NCBI GenBank assembly: GCA_038240605.1
Contig: JBBSDP010000019.1
Location: 20,274-84,273, forward strand
Direction of reading: 5' to 3'
From: JBBSDP01 sp038240605
GTDB taxonomy: Bacteria; Planctomycetota; Phycisphaerae; Tepidisphaerales; Tepidisphaeraceae
Length of the DNA: 64,000 nucleotides
Shown: one piece after another, positions 1 through 11,836 of the stretch
How positions within the stretch are numbered: position 1 is the first letter of the stretch
Layout: the number at the start of each line of letters is the position of its first letter
The notes under the pieces: generated by a model
What the model was told of the DNA's origin: nothing
Databases searched by the model: none
Seen by the model: the letters and a program-made list of their open reading frames with translations, nothing else
Translations under genes and position numbers: made by a program

Positions 1-2
1 AC

Positions 3-947
3 GTCGCCGCCCTTTTGGTTCGCGCGCCATCCGCTGGCCTGCGACCGATCGCCATCACCGATCCCAGGGGTGAATGTGAATCCGCCAGCATTCCGGTGAT
101 CAACGATCCGGCGGCCGTCGAGACGCTCGTGGGAGCGGAGGCGATCCGTCATGCGGTGATTTGGATGCCGGAGCTCCCGCACGCCGACCTGGCGCCAATC
201 CTGGATCGATACCGGCGGCTGGTCCCGCACTTGTTGATCACCTCCGACTCAGCGGCCCTCCCCAGTTTGTGGGGCGCAAGCCGAAGCTGCGGCGCGCTCA
301 GCGCCACTCACTACAGCAACGGCTGGCTGCTCGCGCCGCTCCGCCTGGTTAAGCGAACGCTGGATATCGCGGTCGCGCTTGTCGCCTTGCTGATTGGCGC
401 ACCCGTGCTGATCGTCATTGCATTGCTCGTGAAGCTGGGCAGCAGGGGGCCGGTCTTGTACGCCCACACCCGCATCGGCGTCAACGGGCGGCGGTTTGCC
501 GCCTGGAAGTTCCGAACGATGTACATCGACGGGGATAATCTCCTCCAGGCGTACCTTCGAATTGATCGCGCCGCCCGCGCCGAGTGGCAGCGCGACCAGA
601 AATTGCGCGACGATCCACGCGTTACCCGGATTGGAAACTTTCTGCGGCGCTGGAGCCTCGACGAGCTGCCGCAGATCTGGAACGTGCTGCGCGGCGACAT
701 GAGCGTCGTCGGGCCGCGGCCCATCGTTAACGCCGAGGCCGAGCGCTACGGCGATGTCTTCAGCCTCTATACCTCCGTTAAGCCGGGCATCACCGGGCTG
801 TGGCAGGTTTCGGGTCGCAACGACACCACCTACGCGGAACGCGTCCGCTTCGATGCCTATTACGTCCGGAACTGGTCTCCCTGGCTCGACGTTTACATCC
901 TGGCACGGACGCTGGTGGTCCTTCTCCGGCGGACGGGCGCCTACTGA
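3..947 (+). CDS. Undecaprenyl-phosphate sugar phosphotransferase, WbaP-like (5' end outside window)
   Basis: The membrane enzyme transfers a sugar-1-phosphate to undecaprenyl phosphate and so starts repeat-unit assembly in Wzx/Wzy exopolysaccharide pathways. The frame is open from the window edge, so the N-terminus is missing; WbaP-type proteins are normally about 450-480 residues and about 314 are seen here. The first ~100 residues look like the end of the CoA-binding-like middle domain. A hydrophobic helix (LDIAVALVALLIGAPVLIV) then leads into the catalytic domain with WKFRTM, DDPRVTRIGNFLRR, SLDELPQ, GDMSVVGPRP and KPGITGLWQVSGR, all typical of the family. It is followed after 24 bases by the flippase gene. 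The family is certain. The sugar is unknown; galactose-1-phosphate is the usual WbaP substrate. Confidence 0.93.
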   Translation, partial: VAALLVRAPSAGLRPIAITDPRGECESASIPVINDPAAVETLVGAEAIRHAVIWMPELPHADLAPILDRYRRLVPHLLITSDSAALPSLWGASRSCGALSATHYSNGWLLAPLRLVKRTLDIAVALVALLIGAPVLIVIALLVKLGSRGPVLYAHTRIGVNGRRFAAWKFRTMYIDGDNLLQAYLRIDRAARAEWQRDQKLRDDPRVTRIGNFLRRWSLDELPQIWNVLRGDMSVVGPRPIVNAEAERYGDVFSLYTSVKPGITGLWQVSGRNDTTYAERVRFDAYYVRNWSPWLDVYILARTLVVLLRRTGAY

Positions 948-971
948 TTTGCCGCGCGTGGGAAAGACCCG

Positions 972-2465
972 ATGAAGCCATCTGGTAACAACGTCCTGCG
1001 ACACGCCGCCATCTACCTGGTGGCCCGTGGCGTTCCGGGGTTGGTCGTCTTTCTGGCGATCCCGCTCTTCACGCGCCTGCTCGATCCCGCCGCTTACGGG
1101 CGCTATGCCCTGGTGATCGCCGCGGTCGTACTGCTCAACGCGCTTTGCTTCCAATGGCTCCGCCTTTCGCTGGTCCGCTACCTTCCGGCGTGGAAGGACG
1201 ATCCGCGACGCCTGCTCGCCACGCTGCTGACGCTGCAACTTGCGCTGCTGGTCATGTTGGGTCTGGCGTCGCTCGCACTGGCGCTGCTGCCGTCGGCACA
1301 TCGTTGGCGGGGCGTTCTGGGGCCGTGCTGGGCGTTGCTCGGACTCCAGGCTTCGTTCGATCTGTCCTGTGAGCATGCCCGGTCTCAGCTTCGGCCCTGG
1401 CGCTACATGACCCTGATGCTCACCCGCGCCTTTGTGGCCACCGGACTGGGCGCACTGCTGATCGTCGCTGGCCTTGGCTGGTGGGGGCCCGTCGCGGGAA
1501 TGGCCGTTGGCTTGCTCATCCCTGTCGTCTATTCCTTCCGCGGGGATTGGCTGCACGTCGGATTTGGCATCGACCGCGAAGTGCTGAAGGCGGTTTGCCG
1601 TTACGGCATCCCGCTCTCCCTCACGGTGGCGCTGGCGGTCATCATCGGCACGTCAGACCGTTTCCTGATCGCCGCGATGCGCGGGGAGTCGGACGCCGGA
1701 CTTTATTCCGTTGCATTCGACTTCACTACGCAGACGCTTACGCTCCTGATGATGGTGATCTCGCTGGCCGCGTTTCCGCTGGCGCTTCGCGCCTATGAGG
1801 ATCACGGACGCGCGGCCGCCCAGGCGCAGATGCGCAACAACGCGGCGCTCCTGATGGGGCTGGGGATTCCCTCGGTGGTCGGACTCTGGCTCCTGACCGG
1901 CAACGTTGCCCACTGCTTCCTCGGCGCCAGTTTCCGCGATGCGGCGTCGGGGATCATTCCGCTCGTGGGGCTTGGCGCGTTCCTCGCCGGCCTCAAAGCC
2001 TATCACTTTGACGCCGCGTTCCAGTTCGTCCATCGGACGATTCACCAGGTGTGGATCGTGCTGGTGGCGGCGGTAGTCAACCTGTCCCTGAACCTGTGGA
2101 TGATCCCCCGGTACGGGATCAACGGAGCGGCCCTTGCATCGGTCCTCGCGTACGTCGTCTCAATCGTGTTGACGATCGGAGTCGGCCGGCGGCACTTCGT
2201 CCTTCCGTTCCCCGCCGCCGCCATGTCGCAGGTCCTCCTCGCCAGCGGACTAATGGCGCTGGCCCTCTGGCCGCTTCGTGAATACCGTGGCATCCTTCCA
2301 ATGGCCGCTCAGGTGGGTTGCGGCCTGATCGTGTACGGCGGGGCACTCTTCGCGTTTGATTTCCTTGGACTTCGGCGCGCGCTCCTGTCGCGGCTGCGGG
2401 AACGTCGGTCGGCGCGTTCGCTCGTCGCGATGCCGATGGGCGTGGCGGAGTCGTACGCACCGTGA
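972..2465 (+). CDS. Polysaccharide flippase, Wzx/MATE-like
   Basis: This 497-residue integral membrane protein most likely flips lipid-linked repeat units across the inner membrane. It begins with a hydrophobic segment rich in VARGVPGLVVFLAIPLFTRLLDP, a pattern typical of Wzx/RfbX-type transporters (Polysacc_synt family), and then carries about a dozen hydrophobic stretches separated by short charged loops. The length is normal for the family. The stop codon overlaps the GTG start of the next glycosyltransferase, which indicates translational coupling. The ATG start sits 24 bases after the upstream gene and has only a weak ribosome site. Exact substrate specificity cannot be read from sequence. 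Confidence 0.88.
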   Translation: MKPSGNNVLRHAAIYLVARGVPGLVVFLAIPLFTRLLDPAAYGRYALVIAAVVLLNALCFQWLRLSLVRYLPAWKDDPRRLLATLLTLQLALLVMLGLASLALALLPSAHRWRGVLGPCWALLGLQASFDLSCEHARSQLRPWRYMTLMLTRAFVATGLGALLIVAGLGWWGPVAGMAVGLLIPVVYSFRGDWLHVGFGIDREVLKAVCRYGIPLSLTVALAVIIGTSDRFLIAAMRGESDAGLYSVAFDFTTQTLTLLMMVISLAAFPLALRAYEDHGRAAAQAQMRNNAALLMGLGIPSVVGLWLLTGNVAHCFLGASFRDAASGIIPLVGLGAFLAGLKAYHFDAAFQFVHRTIHQVWIVLVAAVVNLSLNLWMIPRYGINGAALASVLAYVVSIVLTIGVGRRHFVLPFPAAAMSQVLLASGLMALALWPLREYRGILPMAAQVGCGLIVYGGALFAFDFLGLRRALLSRLRERRSARSLVAMPMGVAESYAP

Positions 2466-3757
2466 GGTTGATGGATACCATGATGAACGATCGGATCGCC
2501 ATGTTCACCCCGTCCGCTGTCGGCGGACATCCCCTCTACACGCAGGAGTTGCTCACGGCCCTGACGGAGCACCCGCGCGGTGGCAATCGCTTTGAACTGA
2601 TCTCCAGCGAAGATCTGGACCCGCAGTTCCGCAACGTCCCCTACCCGATCAATGCCGTCCTTCCCAGACTGCTCGACCGTCGGCAGTTTGCCAGCTCCGC
2701 CGCCTGGATCGTCAACCGCACGCTTCACTATCCGCGCCGAGAACGGGCGATGTTGCGCTGGCTGTCCACCCGGCCGGACATCACCGCGGTGCACTTCCAG
2801 GAGTTCGCGCTCTGGACGGCCCCGGGCCTCATCCGGCGGATCCAGGCGATGGGCAAGCGCGTCTTCTACACGTTGCATAACTTCCGGCCGCACAAGTACC
2901 CACCGTTTCTTCCGCACCGGCTTCAGCACCACTGGCACCGTCGCGCGTCGCTTCAATGCGACGCCATATTGGTCCACACCGACGCCATGGCCCGGGAAAT
3001 GGCCGAGCTCTTCGGTGATCCGCATCCGCCGATCCGCGTCTGTCCGCACGGCGTCTGGACCGCGCGCAACTCCACGCCGATCCCGCCCCTCGCGAAACGG
3101 CTCGGCTGGAAGAAGCTCCTGTTCTTCGGGGCGATTCGGCGGAACAAAGGAGTGGACCTGCTGCTCGACGCCGCTGATTCGCTGTCTGATTTCAGCATCA
3201 CGATCGCGGGTGACCCCAGCGACCAGGAGTACTTCAACCAGCAACTGCTTCCGGCCATCACGCGGCTTCAGGCATTGGGGAACCGAATCGAGCTGATCCC
3301 CCGGTTTCTCTCCGATGATGAAGCGGCGACGCTCTTCGCGGCGCACAGCGCGGTCGTCCTCCCGTACCGGCCGGAATTCCGCGGCCAGAGCGGCGTCGCG
3401 TTCCTCGCGATCGCTCATGGAATGCCGGTGGTCGCGGGAAATTTCGGAGCCGTCGGCGAGCTTTTTCACGAGCACAAGATTGGTCGGACGTTCGACGCGT
3501 TTACGCCGGCCTCCCTGACCGCGGCTATTCGATCGCTCTTCGATGCGCCGGATCTCGCCGCACTCGATGGACAGATCCAGGCGGCGAAGGAGAGCCTCTC
3601 CTGGTCGACCGCCGCCGGCATCACGATCGACCTGTACGAGGAGGTTCGCCAGGCGCGGGCTTCGGCCTCGACCGCGGCGCGCCGCCATGGCGCGCCCAGA
3701 TCAAAATCGACCGTAGATGATCGAGTCGCGGAAGTCGAAGCGGGGGCGCCCCGGTGA
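2462..3757 (+). CDS. Glycosyltransferase family 4
   Basis: A retaining GT-B glycosyltransferase that probably adds one sugar to the growing repeat unit on the cytoplasmic face. The C-terminal half shows the nucleotide-sugar-binding fold: a KLLFFGAIRRNKGVDLLLDA strand-helix, then LPYRPEFRGQSGVAFLAIAHGMPVV, the region carrying the usual donor-binding glutamate or its replacement. Here the typical EgfGlv..EA motif is altered to FRGQSGVAFLAIAHG, as in some GT4 members. The GTG start overlaps the flippase stop by four bases; in-frame ATGs at 2471 and 2480 are alternatives. The stop overlaps the GTG of the polymerase gene. Donor and acceptor sugars cannot be inferred. Confidence 0.87.
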   Translation: MRLMDTMMNDRIAMFTPSAVGGHPLYTQELLTALTEHPRGGNRFELISSEDLDPQFRNVPYPINAVLPRLLDRRQFASSAAWIVNRTLHYPRRERAMLRWLSTRPDITAVHFQEFALWTAPGLIRRIQAMGKRVFYTLHNFRPHKYPPFLPHRLQHHWHRRASLQCDAILVHTDAMAREMAELFGDPHPPIRVCPHGVWTARNSTPIPPLAKRLGWKKLLFFGAIRRNKGVDLLLDAADSLSDFSITIAGDPSDQEYFNQQLLPAITRLQALGNRIELIPRFLSDDEAATLFAAHSAVVLPYRPEFRGQSGVAFLAIAHGMPVVAGNFGAVGELFHEHKIGRTFDAFTPASLTAAIRSLFDAPDLAALDGQIQAAKESLSWSTAAGITIDLYEEVRQARASASTAARRHGAPRSKSTVDDRVAEVEAGAPR

Positions 3758-5181
3758 TCGCGGTATCCGAGCATCCTCTGCCACGGTCCGCGCCCGCCGA
3801 ATTGCCGGGTGCGGCATTTGGGGTGCGCGTATCGGCGATGATGGCGTTCGCGCTGGGGTTTACCTGCTTCATGCCCTATCCCGCGATCTCGATCGGGCGC
3901 CAGTCCGCCCTTCAGATCGGCAACGTCCTCACGCTCCTCCTGTTCCTCCCCGCGCTGCCGATGCTGCCGTGGCGGCAGCGTCCCTTTTACCTGTTTCCGC
4001 TCATCCTCATCCCGTTGGCGCTATCCGCGCTGAAAGCGTCTGCGAGCGAGGTCGGTGACCTGGACCTCTGCTTCAAGGCAATCCTCGTCTGGGGCATCTC
4101 GGGTCTGACGATGCTCCTGACGCAAGCTTCCGCGCCCCGCTTCCACCTGCACCTCCTGACCGGGATCGCCGCCGCGACGGTTCTGCACGTGATCGTCGGC
4201 GCATGGCAGATGATCGCGTTCACGTACGGGCAGTTCCCGCTGCTCGACCTCTACGTCAACCTCTCGTTCACCAGCGTCGCCGATCAGGCAGACATCATTG
4301 CCCGCTACATTCAACGCCCGTTCGGTCTGTTTCCCGAGCCGTCGGCGATGGCCAGCTCCCTTGCCCCGTTCATCGTCTTCTGGACAGCGGAGCTGTGCGG
4401 CCTGGTGCGCCTGCGCGAGGCCCCGTCACGACGCCAGCGACTGCTCTTCGGCATCGCAGCGGCGGGTGGCCTGGGGCTGATCATCGCGTCTCGCTCGGGC
4501 CACACGATGATCACGCTCGTCGCGCTGATCGCCCTCGCCGGTCTCTGGTTCCGGAGGGCCCGCGCAACGCCGCACACGTTTGGAGTGATGATGATCGTCT
4601 TCGGCATCATCATGCCGTTGCTCCTCTGGATGGCCGCAACGCTCATGAGCGAGCGTATCGGCGGGGAATTGCACGTCGGCAACAGCTCGTGGGAAGACCG
4701 CTCCGACTCGCTGGCGATCGGATTTTCCCTGCTCATCTCCGGCGACTGGCTGACGCTCGTGTTCGGGATCGGCGCGGGCCTCAGCTCTCCGGCCCTGTGG
4801 GAGACGGCCAGGCTCGACGCGGTCTGGAGCGTAACGCTCACCTACATTTACGAGACGGGATTGATCGGCATGGTCGCCGTTGCGGGCGTGGCTGGGCTGC
4901 TGATAAAGAACTGGCGGGTGTCGCGATACAGCCTGGCGTTCGCTGCCGTTGCCGTGGTGTGGCTGGTCGGGATCACGCTGACGACGAGTTACGTGCAGTT
5001 GCTGCCCATCTGGATGGCGCTGGGCTGGCTGAGCGTCTGGCCGGCGGTCTGCATCGATCCGGCATCGGAGACGCCCTTGCGCCGGCCCGAGCTTCCGATC
5101 GGTCCGGAGGGCGGGGCGCGGTTGGCGTCGAGCGGTCGACGACCCTCCGCCTGGTATGTCCCGCGCAGCATGGATAACTGA
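3754..5181 (+). CDS. O-antigen polymerase-like membrane protein (Wzy candidate)
   Basis: A 475-residue protein with around eleven hydrophobic segments and a large hydrophilic loop containing RIGGELHVGNSSWEDRSDSL, which resembles the periplasmic loop of Wzy/O-antigen ligase-like proteins. The neighbourhood (initiating transferase, flippase, two GT4s) supports a role as the repeat-unit polymerase, but Wzy proteins diverge strongly and this is partly assigned by position and topology. The GTG start overlaps the preceding glycosyltransferase stop (GTGA), showing coupling. The C-terminal ~40 residues are polar and rich in Pro, Gly and Arg. The alternative is an O-antigen ligase (WaaL-like). Confidence 0.75.
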   Translation: MIAVSEHPLPRSAPAELPGAAFGVRVSAMMAFALGFTCFMPYPAISIGRQSALQIGNVLTLLLFLPALPMLPWRQRPFYLFPLILIPLALSALKASASEVGDLDLCFKAILVWGISGLTMLLTQASAPRFHLHLLTGIAAATVLHVIVGAWQMIAFTYGQFPLLDLYVNLSFTSVADQADIIARYIQRPFGLFPEPSAMASSLAPFIVFWTAELCGLVRLREAPSRRQRLLFGIAAAGGLGLIIASRSGHTMITLVALIALAGLWFRRARATPHTFGVMMIVFGIIMPLLLWMAATLMSERIGGELHVGNSSWEDRSDSLAIGFSLLISGDWLTLVFGIGAGLSSPALWETARLDAVWSVTLTYIYETGLIGMVAVAGVAGLLIKNWRVSRYSLAFAAVAVVWLVGITLTTSYVQLLPIWMALGWLSVWPAVCIDPASETPLRRPELPIGPEGGARLASSGRRPSAWYVPRSMDN

Positions 5182-5200
5182 TCACTCGGTGCGAACGAAC

Positions 5201-6346
5201 ATGAGAAACCAATCAGTAGCTGCGCGATCGATCGTCTTCGTCGTCAACATCCTCACCCACGGGGGCGCGGAGGTGCAGGTGGTGCGCCTCGCGATCGGGC
5301 TGAAGCGACGCGGGTGGGACGTCGCAGTGGTCGCCATGGTCCAGCCGGACTCCCTGGAAGACCAGCTTCGCGAGGGCGGTGTCGAGCTGTACTGCCTGGG
5401 CATGACCCCCGGCGTGCCGAACCCGTTGGCGATCCTCAAGCTGCGACGGTTCCTGCGGTCGCGAAGACCCCAGGTCGTTCACAGCCATATTCTCCATGCA
5501 AATCTCCTCTCGCGTGTCACGCGCCTCATCACCGAAATGCCGACGTTGGTGTGTACCGCACACAGCATGAAAGAAGGGAGTCGGTGGCACGAGCTGGGTT
5601 ACCGGCTGACCGACCGGCTGGCGGACCTGACCACGAACGTCAGTCAGGCCGCGGTCGATCGCTACGTGCGTGAGCGCATCGCCCCCGCCCATCGCATCCG
5701 CTTCGTCGCCAACGGGCTGGACCTGACGCGCTTTCGTCCGAACCCGGAATCGCGGACGCACCTGCGCGACGAACTGGGCCTGGGTTCACGATTTACCTGG
5801 CTCGCAACGGCTCGGCTGGAGCCGACGAAGGATTTCCCGAACCTGTTCCGTGCATTCGCACTCGCGTCAGAGCGGGATTCAGCGCAGGAAGGAGCCGGGC
5901 CGATTTTGCTCGTTGCGGGTGGCGGACGTCTTGAGGTCGAGCTGCGCGAGTATGCGAGGCAACTGGGACTGTCCCAGCGCGTACGCTTTCTCGGTGTCCG
6001 TGAGGATGTCTGTGCACTGATGAACGCCGCCGACGCTCAGGTCCTCTCCTCGACGATCGAAGGTATGCCGCTGGTCCTGCAGGAGGCGTCGGCGAGCGGG
6101 TTGCCGATCGTCGCGACCGATGTGGGCGGAAACAAGGAGGTGGTGTTGGCCGACCATTCCGGCCTGCTTGTCCCTTCCGGTGATTCCATCGCGTTGTCCG
6201 TCGCCATGCTACGCATCATGCAAATGACGCCCGCGCAGCGCGCCGCGATGGGCCGTGCCGGCCGCCAGCATGTGGAGTCACGCTATGGGATCGAACACGT
6301 CCTTGATGAATGGGAGTCGATCTACCGCGATCTACTGGCGGCGTAA
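5201..6346 (+). CDS. Glycosyltransferase family 4
   Basis: A 381-residue GT-B enzyme. The N-terminus has the classic VVNILTHGGAEVQVVRLA glycine-rich acceptor-side motif, the middle has FVANGLDLTRFRPN, and the C-terminal Rossmann fold carries SSTIEGMPLVLQEASASGLP, the expected E-x7-E donor-binding region. The frame is open from 5156, inside the polymerase gene, but the ATG at 5201 gives the length seen in homologues and avoids the overlap. No strong ribosome-binding site precedes either start. It is the last gene of the plus-strand polysaccharide operon and ends 40 bases from the end of a convergent P450 gene. The sugar specificity is unknown. Confidence 0.9.
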   Translation: MRNQSVAARSIVFVVNILTHGGAEVQVVRLAIGLKRRGWDVAVVAMVQPDSLEDQLREGGVELYCLGMTPGVPNPLAILKLRRFLRSRRPQVVHSHILHANLLSRVTRLITEMPTLVCTAHSMKEGSRWHELGYRLTDRLADLTTNVSQAAVDRYVRERIAPAHRIRFVANGLDLTRFRPNPESRTHLRDELGLGSRFTWLATARLEPTKDFPNLFRAFALASERDSAQEGAGPILLVAGGGRLEVELREYARQLGLSQRVRFLGVREDVCALMNAADAQVLSSTIEGMPLVLQEASASGLPIVATDVGGNKEVVLADHSGLLVPSGDSIALSVAMLRIMQMTPAQRAAMGRAGRQHVESRYGIEHVLDEWESIYRDLLAA

Positions 6347-6385
6347 GACTTGCGGCCTTTTCCCCGCGTCCCCGCACGCGCGCGC

Positions 6386-7662
6386 TCACGCCGAAGCGGC
6401 AACGTAACGAAGCGGGAACGACTTGAGGCCGCGCAGGCCCAGGTTGTCTCGCCACACGAGCGGGTCGCCGGTCAGCTCGAGGCTTGGGAACCGGCGAAGC
6501 AGCGTCTCGAACGCGATATGCCCCTCGAGCCGTGCCAGGGGCGCACCGAAGCAGAAATGCGCACCCCATCCGAAGGCGAGGTGGCGATTATCAGGCCGGT
6601 CGAAGTCGAGGCGGTCAGGGTCCGGGAATCGCTCCGGGTCCCGGTTGCCTGCGGCCATCACCGCGATCACCGCCTGCCGTTTGCGGATTGGCTTGCCGCC
6701 GAGCACCAGGTCTTCGGGCGCAAGCCGGGCGGTGTGCTGGCTGGGGCTTTCGTAGCGGAGCAGTTCCTCGACGGCGGCGGGCATGATCCGTGGCTCATTC
6801 CGCAGCCGGGCCATCTGCTCCGGGTTGCGCAGCAGCGAGAGGATGCCGTTGGTGATCAGGTTAGTCGTCGTCTCCAGTCCGCCGACCATGGTGACGATGC
6901 AGTTGGCGACGATCTCATCATCGCTGAGGCGGTCGCCGTCGAGCTCCGCGTTCATCAGCACGTCGAGCAGGCCATCGCGCGGCCGTGCGCGCTGCTGGCG
7001 GATGGCATCGTGGAAATAAGTCTGAAGTTTTTCGACCGCCGCCAGCACGCCGCCAAGCCGATCGGGATTGTGCTGGAAGTTACCCAGCATCTCCGCGAAG
7101 GTGACTGACCACTCCTTCAGCATCATGTGGTCTTCGATCGGCACGCCCAGCAGCTCGGCGGTCACGATGGCCGGCAGGGGCTCGGCGAAGTCGGCCAGAA
7201 GGTCGAATCGCCCGGCGTTCCGCTCGATGATCTCATCGATCAGCCGTGTCGCGATCGACTGGATGTGCTCGCGCATCACGCGCACCCGCGCCGGCACGAA
7301 CGCGCCGCCGGCGAGCTTGCGCAGCCGCGTGTGGGCGGGCGCGTCCATGAACAGCATCTGCCGCACCATCACCCGCGCGATCGGCCCCACCTCCGGCGCC
7401 CCCAGCGCCTCGAAGTATTCGGGCGACGGCGTCCGTTCCGCGGAAAAGCGCTGCAACACCGTGATCACGTCCTCGTAGCGGGTCACGATCCACGCGTGCA
7501 GGTAAGGGTCCCAGTGCACCGGATCCTCAGTCCGCAAACGGTGGTAGAGGGGATAGGGGTTGGCCAGCACCTCCGGGTCGAGCAGGTGATAGAGGCTCAA
7601 TGGGGCTTCATCGGCCCCATGAGGGCCGATTGTCGCAGTCGATGTCACTTCGCAATTCTCCT

Positions 7663-7666
<4 letters not shown>
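6386..7666 (-). CDS. Cytochrome P450
   Basis: A soluble bacterial P450 of 426 residues that inserts oxygen into an organic substrate using electrons from external redox partners, none of which are encoded nearby. All key motifs are present: an I-helix oxygen-activation motif VGGLETTTN (about residues 261-269), the K-helix ExxR (ELLR, 301-304), and the haem-binding loop FGWGAHFCFG with the axial cysteine at 372. The ATG overlaps the stop of the upstream adenylation-carrier gene by four bases. In known natural-product pathways such an A-PCP/P450 pair beta-hydroxylates an amino acid while it is tethered to the carrier protein, so that is the favoured role here. This function is inferred, not shown. 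Confidence 0.95.
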
Positions 7667-9553
<1,887 letters not shown>

Positions 9554-9561
<8 letters not shown>

Positions 9562-10660
9562 GAATATGCTCTCCTCCCGAATGCAGGGCGACCTGCACTT
9601 CATCGTCGTCGTGCGGCGCGTCCAATCCGCCGCCGCAGGCACCGCTCCGTCGTCGATGTCGAAGCCCGCGCCGCAGCTTCTTAAGCTGCCAGTAACCGGC
9701 GTGAAGCCGGCCGTACATTTGCAGGTCCGATCGAAACGTCAAGCATTGCCGTTCCATCGTGTCTTCCGCGTCGGGGGCGAAGCGGCCGATCCGCATCGCG
9801 TTCTCCGAGCCGAGCTCGAGCGGCAACGATGTCTTGTTCGGTTGCACCGTAAAGCCGCACTTGAGGCCCAGCCCGCCGCACAACCGCTCGATCTCATCGG
9901 AGTGGGCGCCGTTCGGGTAAGCGATCGCCAGCGGGCGCTGGCCGGTCATTTCCTGAAGCGCATCCTGAGCGTCGCCGATCTGTCGTCCGGCATCTTCCAA
10001 TGGGTAGTTGGTCAGGATCGCGTGGCCCGCGGTGTGATTGCCGATCTGCACGTACGGGTTCCGCGAAAACTCGCGCAGCTCCTGAGGCGTGAAGGGACGA
10101 TCGACATCCCCGCGCGGCGTGAACGCTGACGCGCCGTGCCGCCCGCTCAGCTCATCCTCGATGTGCTCCGTCCGCAATGCCTTGAGGAATTTACCGTCGC
10201 GAACGATGGCGTCGTCCCCGACGCCGCGCCCGGCCGTCTCACGCCAGTGCACATCCCACCAGAAACACCGGCCGCGCCGAACGTTGTCCGTCGAGATGAA
10301 AAAGAGCGCCGGAACTTTGAACTCTTCCAGCACCGGCAACGCACGGGAATTATTGAAGTAGCCGTCGTCAAACGTGATCAGCGCGTAGCGCCCGCCCGGC
10401 TTGAGCCCCGCGAGCAACTCGGGCACGCCAATGAATTGATAACCCTTGCGCAGGTAATATGCGATGAAGCGGCGGAACTGCGCCACCGTGGTCCGCTGAA
10501 GTGGATGAACCAGGTTCTGCTCCGATTCCTGCTCGTCGGCAAAGAGGGAGTGGAACAGGAAGCAGAGCAGTGCGCTGCGCTCTCGCACGAGCGAGAGATA
10601 CGCGGAGGCGATTGCCGCGTCGGTCGTTCGTAAAATTCTCCGGACTGGCCCCAGCATCAC
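9554..10660 (-). CDS. Polysaccharide deacetylase (NodB domain)
   Basis: A carbohydrate esterase family 4-type enzyme that removes N- or O-acetyl groups from a glycan with a bound metal. The NodB core shows ITFDDGYFNN, with the paired aspartates, and GNHTAGHAIL, a histidine pair that matches the metal-binding HxxxxH-like motif in relaxed form. There is no clear signal peptide, so it may act on the cytoplasmic side or on lipid-linked intermediates. It starts 3 bases after the upstream glycosyltransferase and its stop overlaps the A-PCP start, so all four minus-strand genes look co-translated. Deacetylation could expose an amine that is then acylated; that link is inference from context. Confidence 0.9.
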
Positions 10661-10663
10661 CCG

Positions 10664-11836
10664 TTACCCCGGTTCGCCGGCAAGCGCCGACCCTTCCGAA
10701 TCCAACTCGTCCCCACGGCCTTCGACACAATCGCGGTAGATCCCCAGCGTCTGCTCCACCATCCGTTCCGGCGTGAAGCGTGCGACCCGTTCGAGCGACG
10801 CGGCGCCCTGTCGTGCCATGAGGTCGGGCTGCGTCGCCAGCTTCACGAGAGCCGCGGCCAGCGCCTCGACGTCGTCCATCGCAACGACGGCGCCGTTGAC
10901 GCCCGGCTCCACAAGCGCCTCGACACCGGCCGTGGCGGTGGCGACGACCGGCAATCCCGCGGCCATCGCTTCGAGCACCGCGTACGGCATCCCTTCTTTC
11001 CGACTCGCGGTCGCATAGAGATCGAACGCGAGCAGCGCCTCCCGCGCATCCAGTTCCCCGGGCAGCATGACGTTCTCGCCTACCCCCAGCCGCGTGGCCA
11101 GCGCGCGCAGCGCCGTGTGATTCGGACCGTCACCGATGAAGAGCAGACGCAGGTTGGGCACCGTCCGCGCCGCCAGCGCCACCGACCGCACGAGCACCTC
11201 CGGCGCCTTGTTGGAAACCAGGCGGCCGACGGAGCCGATCACGACCTCGCCGTCGTTCACGCCAAATCGCCGTCGAGCTTCGTCGCGCGGCGCGAGCATC
11301 TCGCGTCTCACGCCGTTGGGGACCATCCTGACGCGCGGCGCGCCCAGGCCCAGTTCCACGCCGGCCCGTGCCTCTTCGGGCGAGACTGCGATGATCCGCG
11401 TAGTCAGCCACGACAGCCCGACTTCCACGCCGCGGTAGAACAGACGCGCCCACGAAGACAAATCCGGGTCCAGCGTGACCAGCGCATGCGGCGTGTAGAT
11501 CACCGCTGCCCCTGCGCCCATCGCCGCCAGACGCGCCACCGCGCCGCCCTTGGAACTGTGGCCGTGAATGATGTGGAACGGACCATGGCGGCGCATATAC
11601 CCGCGCGCGCGCCAGGCCGCGAGCAGATCGGAAGGATGAATGCTTCTCCGCATCATCAGGGGGGCGTGGCGGAGTTCGCGGATTCCTTCGAGCCGTGCCA
11701 GAAATGATGCATCGGTGCGAACCGGCGAGTAAAGCAGGTGCACTTCGCATCCGTGACCGATCAGCCCTTCGGCCAGGTCTAAGACATGCCGGCCGGTTCC
11801 CTTGGCCGATGCTTCCGTCACCAACAGAACGCGCAT
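10664..11836 (-). CDS. Glycosyltransferase family 4
   Basis: First gene of the minus-strand operon. The protein (390 residues from the chosen start) begins MRVLLVTEASAKGTGRHVLD, the usual GT4 N-terminal strand and glycine loop, and carries YTPHAL, SPEEA, GSVGRLVSNKAPEVLVR and SRKEGMPYAVLEAMAAGLPVV, the last holding the E-x7-E donor-binding region. The reading frame is open for 89 further codons upstream (to 12103), but that extension is low-complexity and unlike the family, so the ATG at 11836 is chosen; its ribosome site is weak. Role: sugar addition during assembly of the same polysaccharide. Specific sugar unknown. Confidence 0.9.
   Translation of the reverse strand: MRVLLVTEASAKGTGRHVLDLAEGLIGHGCEVHLLYSPVRTDASFLARLEGIRELRHAPLMMRRSIHPSDLLAAWRARGYMRRHGPFHIIHGHSSKGGAVARLAAMGAGAAVIYTPHALVTLDPDLSSWARLFYRGVEVGLSWLTTRIIAVSPEEARAGVELGLGAPRVRMVPNGVRREMLAPRDEARRRFGVNDGEVVIGSVGRLVSNKAPEVLVRSVALAARTVPNLRLLFIGDGPNHTALRALATRLGVGENVMLPGELDAREALLAFDLYATASRKEGMPYAVLEAMAAGLPVVATATAGVEALVEPGVNGAVVAMDDVEALAAALVKLATQPDLMARQGAASLERVARFTPERMVEQTLGIYRDCVEGRGDELDSEGSALAGEPG

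Noticed and set aside
249..1556. 435-codon minus-strand frame opposite the first two polysaccharide genes
   Set aside because: Low-complexity Gln/Arg/Gly-rich translation with no family resemblance, fully overlapping two well-supported genes.
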